Part shown: positions 59,881 to 64,000 of the stretch, piece by piece | How the letters are laid out: each line of letters starts with the position of its first letter | Position numbering within the stretch: position 1 is the stretch's first letter | Program-made: the position numbers and the translations under genes | NCBI GenBank assembly: GCA_048013815.1 | Contig: CM106585.1 | Span: 10,540,001 to 10,604,000, forward strand | Direction: 5' to 3' | DNA from: Setoptus koraiensis | Taxonomy: Eukaryota > Arthropoda | Length of the DNA: 64,000 nucleotides | Notes under the pieces: generated by a model | The model's input: the letters and a program-made list of their open reading frames with translations, nothing else | Told to the model about the DNA's origin: nothing | The model's database searches: none

Positions 59881-61657
59881 CTGCGTGTAGCACGTTAATG
59901 AGTCTCGCCAGGGAGATGGGTATCTCTCGTTTATCTGGCCATCCATCTTATACCGCTAATGCCCAATGCAAATTGTTTAGATGTGGTGTTAAGCTCGCAT
60001 GACACACGAAAGCCAACAACTCTTGGCTAGTCTGGTAAATGGCGACAAAATTTAAACTACAACAACAACGGCAACAACATCGGCCACAGCGCCAACAACG
60101 GTAACAACGGTAACAGCAACGGCAACAAATTATCTGGCAAGTTAAATAACATCGGCCCTGCTATTACAAACAATACTCTGGCTGCATTGGCTAGGTAAAG
60201 ATAATGACGATAAACCTGTTGCTTGGCAGCAACAACAACAACAATAACAACAAACGGATATCATCACGGCTAATATCAATCTTGTTTTCGCGCATTCACA
60301 TTGTCGAGCTCACAACACTCGTTGTTGTGTTTGCTGTTGCTGTCGTCGTCGCCGTCGTCGTCGTCGTCGTCATCGTGTTGTGTTAAACTTTTGAGAAAGT
60401 CCGGCCGCCGTGAGCGAGGTGAATTGTTTTTCGTTACTGCCGCGACGGTGGTTGTTTGTGCTGTTGCTGTTGTTGGTCATTCGTTCAAATAAGACCCTTA
60501 ATTAATGAAGTTCTAAATTCAATTTGACTAAGGCTCAACAGCAACAACAACAATTTACATTTGGCCAGGGTCACAGGTATTGCGGCCGCAAGTAACGCAG
60601 CAGCAGCAACAAACTGTATTAATCGTTTTTTCGTTTATCTCCTTCGTCTCTCTTTGTTCTTGTTCTGCGTCCATCCATCTATCTATATATATATATACGT
60701 ATATATATTTATATACCCGAGCATATACACACACAATCGGGCATGGGATGATACAATGCAAACTGAACCGATTGCATTACTGCCACCACCGCCATTGCTC
60801 ACTAATTGTCTAGCGTCTCCAATCTCATTAAACTATTACGTAATATTCGTCGTTGCTGTTGTTGTTTTCGTTGTTGTCGTCGTTGGTACTTTCACAATTG
60901 CAGTCGGTAAGCGAAATGAGTTGCTTTTAAAGACGAATCTCTCGGTCTTTAACAGCTTTAAAACGGTTGAACTCTTTCTATCCACTTTCATTTAAAACTT
61001 TCATTTAGAACAGTGTCGCTCTGCCTAGATACTCCTCTGTCTAGACACACGGCGTAACTGTTTAACTGTCTGCCAGAGGCAGAGAGGGAGAGAGTGCCGG
61101 TCATCAGATTGTGTTTGTTCATCAGCATGCAATTGTTGCATAATAATAACTTTATCTGTATGACCATTTGCCGCACTTGTTACGCACACTCTGAACACTT
61201 TGATCCTTCGCTCACTGAATTTGTCACACTGTTTTATTTCCGTTCAATGACATGCGATCTCTAATTTGTCGCCGTTGTTATTGTTTGCCGTCCAGCACAT
61301 CCAACAGATGATCCGTCATGCTCGACAGTTGAAGTTAGTTAGATCAATTACGTCATGCGTGTGTATAGAAGGAAACGTGGGCCACGATACACAATTGATA
61401 ACACAATTAGAACACTTTTACTGCCCACTCGTATTGCCTGAGCGCCATTAACATGAACATCGTACATGTATTATATTTTAGTCAAACAGTGGCTAGTTTA
61501 ATATACGCAAATCTGCCAAATATAACTTATAACGATCAACTCAATTCTGTACACGATTTTCAATACGCAATTGTGTAATGTCAAAAAAGTATAATACGCT
61601 GTTGCTTGTCGTCGTTGTCGTCGTCATGATGATATCGTTACGATCAGATCGTTATGG

Positions 61658-64000
61658 TCAAAATGACGACTCGATGTGTCCGCGGCCATCTCGCTTGCCG
61701 CCCGCAGACCTGTTATTTGTGGCTGCTGGGGGCATGCTCCTAACGGCCGCTTGCTGAAACAATTCCTCGGTGTCGTCCGCGTCGTTGTCTGACATTTTGT
61801 TCTTGTTAGAGGCCAGCGAGGCTTGCTTGGCGCTCTTTTTGGCCTCGTCGCCGTACAGATCCTTCAATCGTGGACTCAGGAAAATCATTATAAAGTCAAA
61901 AATAGATCCTATGGCTATCAATACAATGGACACCGTGTGATATGTGGTCCTCAATTTGTTTGTGTCATACAGCCAACAATTGCCCCGTTTGTCGCACGTT
62001 TTGCTCCAAACAACGCAACTGTCGTCGAATATTTTGCCATATATCAACGGATAGGGAATGGACACAAACAACGAATGCCAGAAGCTGGTCATGGCCACCG
62101 CCAGAGCCTTTTGTTCCTGAGTGACAGAGCGCAAAAAGGTGACTATGTTGCCTGCGGGTCGTTCATCGTGTTGTTTTGTGCGTGTCATTTGCATAATCGC
62201 ACAATTATAACGACAACAGTGTGTTAATTATAATGACAGAAGCGATAGATAATTAGTTGATTGAGTGGCTGCAAGTGTGAAAGCTGAGATTTCAAATGGT
62301 CATAACGAAGTCATTGTTGTCGTTGTTATTGCACCACCGCGAGTCGCTTACCTGGCCGGCCCGAGCCTGAGATCATGCCTCCGAGGGCTATTATTGTGGC
62401 ATACGTAATTAGGTTGTTTGTGTCGGGCGGACACTTGTCTGTGGTGCGGATATTTGGCGTTCGCTCGCCCAGGGCGCTGAACAGGCAAGAGCATTCGCCG
62501 AATGCCGTTATGTTTGTGATTGGGTTCACAAACGATTGCTTGCATCCCGCGTGACAGGGCGAAAAGAAGGCCGTTCCCTGGGTTGAGTCGCAAACGGGCT
62601 GATAGTTTTTCACGCCGCAATTACACTCGCGGTTGCAGTCGTTGGTCAGCTCGAGCCTGGGATAATCAATGGAAAGTTGCGGTGATCACCATAGATCATT
62701 CGCAGTATTTGAGATTTCGGAATAGTTGCAATGGATTAGTTTATATTGAATTGGAACGGGAATTTGTGTTGAAATTTGAGTTTGTGAATGCTAAGCCGCT
62801 AGACGGCGAACAGCGATTTATCACTCACATTCCGTTGTACACGTTGCTCGTGGTGCCCGGCATGTAGGGCGTGGGCCCCTTAATGGTGGACGCAAACAAG
62901 AGCGTAAACACCGAGGTGGCCTCAACGAGAAATATGCAAGTGGTGAGAACGCGCGGCCCCGGCTTCAGCAAAGTGATCAACAGGCCGCCCAGTTGAACGC
63001 CTATTATCTTGGACAGTATGCCCGTGGTGCCGCTTATGAGGCTCGCCTTCGAGGCCGACTGCCTGAACTGGGCCTCGTAGTATTTGGTCTGAAAGACAAA
63101 GTGTCCTATTATTCCTATGCCCCTGAACAGACTTCCGGCTAGCGCGCACGCCACTATGGGATTGGTGGCTATTTGATACATTTCGCCAGGTAATTCTTTC
63201 AGGCTGAGCTCGGTTTTTTTCTGTGGCTGTTTCTTTTTGCTTTTTTTTTGTAGGTCGGCCTCGCCATCGGCCAATGGGGCGTGCTTGTTACTGCGACCCA
63301 TTAGGGTGTCGTGGGCACTGGAGGCGGGCACTGTGCCCGTTACCGTGTCCAACTGTTTCAAATGGGGCATCTGGTTGTCGTCCAGGGCGTCGTTCGAGTC
63401 CTCGTTGGCCTCATCCAGGCCGCTGGGCTTCTTCTTGAATTCGCGCGGAAACAACGACAACGGAAAGGCCAACATCAGCAGCGCCATGCCCGATATCAGA
63501 AAGCCTATCCACCAGGCCCCAATCCAGCGCGGGTCCTTCTCTGTGATGCCCTCGGGCACCACCAATGGATTTTCGTAATATTTCATACTGATCGAGGTCA
63601 AATAAAAGCCCAGCGGTGCGCCAAATATTCGCATAGAGAATATAAAGCCAAAAAAGGCCGGCATCTTGCTGCGACTGACATTGTCGTCTAAATACGGCGT
63701 GCCATAGGTGAAATAGAGGCTCGTACCGAAGCCCCGAAAGAAGTTGCTGGCGCCAAATATGAGCACGGCCACCATGGTCATGGTTGAGGCCGATTGAAAG
63801 CTCTGACCGCTACAGTTCTCCACTTCCGGCTTCAAGTGGCACAATTCGTCCACTGTGCGACTCTTTGACAGTGTTATGTTTTTTGCCCGCTCTAAATCGT
63901 CCATTTGAGCTGGCCCATAAATAAAATAAGGCAACGCTGTCAGCATAACACTCAATCCTGTCACTATGCAACCAATGGCCATCCATCTGGGCCTATGCGC
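61658..64000 (-). CDS. Oatp: Organic anion transporting polypeptide (OATP/SLCO), 3' part, runs off window
   Basis: OATPs are 12-helix plasma-membrane carriers of bile acids, steroid and eicosanoid conjugates and other organic anions. Exons >64000-62829, 62656-62352 and 62151-61658 encode the C-terminal ~657 residues. The piece starts in the conserved RPRW segment (AHRPRWMAIGC) before TM3. The superfamily signature DPRWIGAWWIGFL is perfect (about nt 63500-63540). A long cytosolic loop and further helices follow. The Kazal-like extracellular domain begins in the second exon (LTNDCNRECNCG, YQPVCD, CHAGC, GECSC). Exon 3 has the last helices (SVTQEQKALAVAMTSFW, VSIVLIAIGSIFDFIMIF) and a polar tail. 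Splice sites GGAAT|GTGAGT, CCCAG|GCTC, CCAG|GTAAGC and CGCAG|GCAAC all keep frame. The coding sequence is notably GC-rich compared with the central genes. The 5' exons lie to the right of the window. Confidence 0.94.

Larger units (their letters stand above)
56975..61657. other. Long intergenic region rich in simple repeats
   Basis: About 4.7 kb lie between the CPAP1 start and the OATP 3' end. They contain CAA/GTT/GTC triplet runs (57120-57320, 60056-60130, 60220-60250, 60320-60380), a long TC run (57751-57813), a GT run (59855-59880), AAT repeats (59525-59541), and TA-rich repeats (60684-60714). The many open frames are translations of these repeats (poly-Gln, poly-Leu, poly-Val) and I accept none as a gene. 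The CPAP1 promoter should lie in the first few hundred bases. Confidence 0.6.

Noticed and set aside
60204-60386. Hydrophobic valine-rich frame that could be a membrane peptide
   Set aside because: It is a translation of GTC/GTT triplet repeats and has no other support.

Overview
The window looks like a piece of an arthropod nuclear genome. The evidence is a CPAP1-type cuticle protein with one chitin-binding domain, the first exon of a DIP/lachesin-type neuronal Ig protein, an insect/arachnid-style OATP, and short GT-AG introns of roughly 54-290 bp. A small, compact genome such as a mite's would fit the gene density and the many single-exon genes, but nothing here fixes the species. I saw no rRNA, tRNA, CRISPR array, transposase or reverse transcriptase.

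Layout. Positions 1-4.8 kb hold the first coding exon of a DIP-like gene (minus strand) and the start of its long GC-rich intron, which is full of short tandem repeats. Positions 4.8-9.8 kb are noncoding. From 9.8 to 57 kb there is a gene-dense, AT-richer block: a MICAL-like flavoprotein (-), MsrB (+), an ORP9-type sterol/lipid transfer protein (-), CRIPT (-), a very unusual dynein-heavy-chain derivative (-), FKBP14 (+), a RUFY protein (+), alanine aminotransferase (-), a J-like ER protein (-), HGSNAT (+), a BTB-kelch protein (+), mitochondrial 3-ketoacyl-CoA thiolase (+), ATE1 (-), a Golgi/lysosomal NTPDase (+), PARP1 (-), NXT (+) and a CPAP1 cuticle protein (-). Positions 57-61.6 kb are repeat-rich noncoding DNA, and 61.7-64 kb is the 3' part of an OATP (SLCO) gene that runs off the right end.

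The genes are housekeeping and cell-biology genes from different pathways and do not form one functional cluster. Five pairs are divergent (MICAL/MsrB, dynein-like/FKBP14, J-like/HGSNAT, ATE1/NTPDase, PARP1/NXT) and may share promoter regions. Several pairs are convergent with very short gaps (MsrB and ORP9 are 94 bp apart).

The most striking feature is the gene at 23145-27719. It encodes a 1524-residue derivative of an axonemal inner-arm dynein heavy chain in which the tail and early linker join directly to the end of AAA4. The stalk and microtubule-binding domain follow, and the chain stops soon after entering AAA5. AAA1-AAA3, most of AAA4, all nucleotide-binding motifs and the C-terminal half of the ring are absent, yet the reading frame is open throughout and the microtubule-binding domain is well conserved. 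This suggests a non-motor microtubule-binding protein built from a dynein. Other oddities are a MICAL-like protein without CH or bMERB domains, a J protein whose HPD motif reads RPD, stop-free introns whose lengths are multiples of three, a 23-bp repeat array of bZIP-type palindromes, a nested fold-back sequence, and an unexplained hairpin-rich stretch at about 21.8-22.3 kb.
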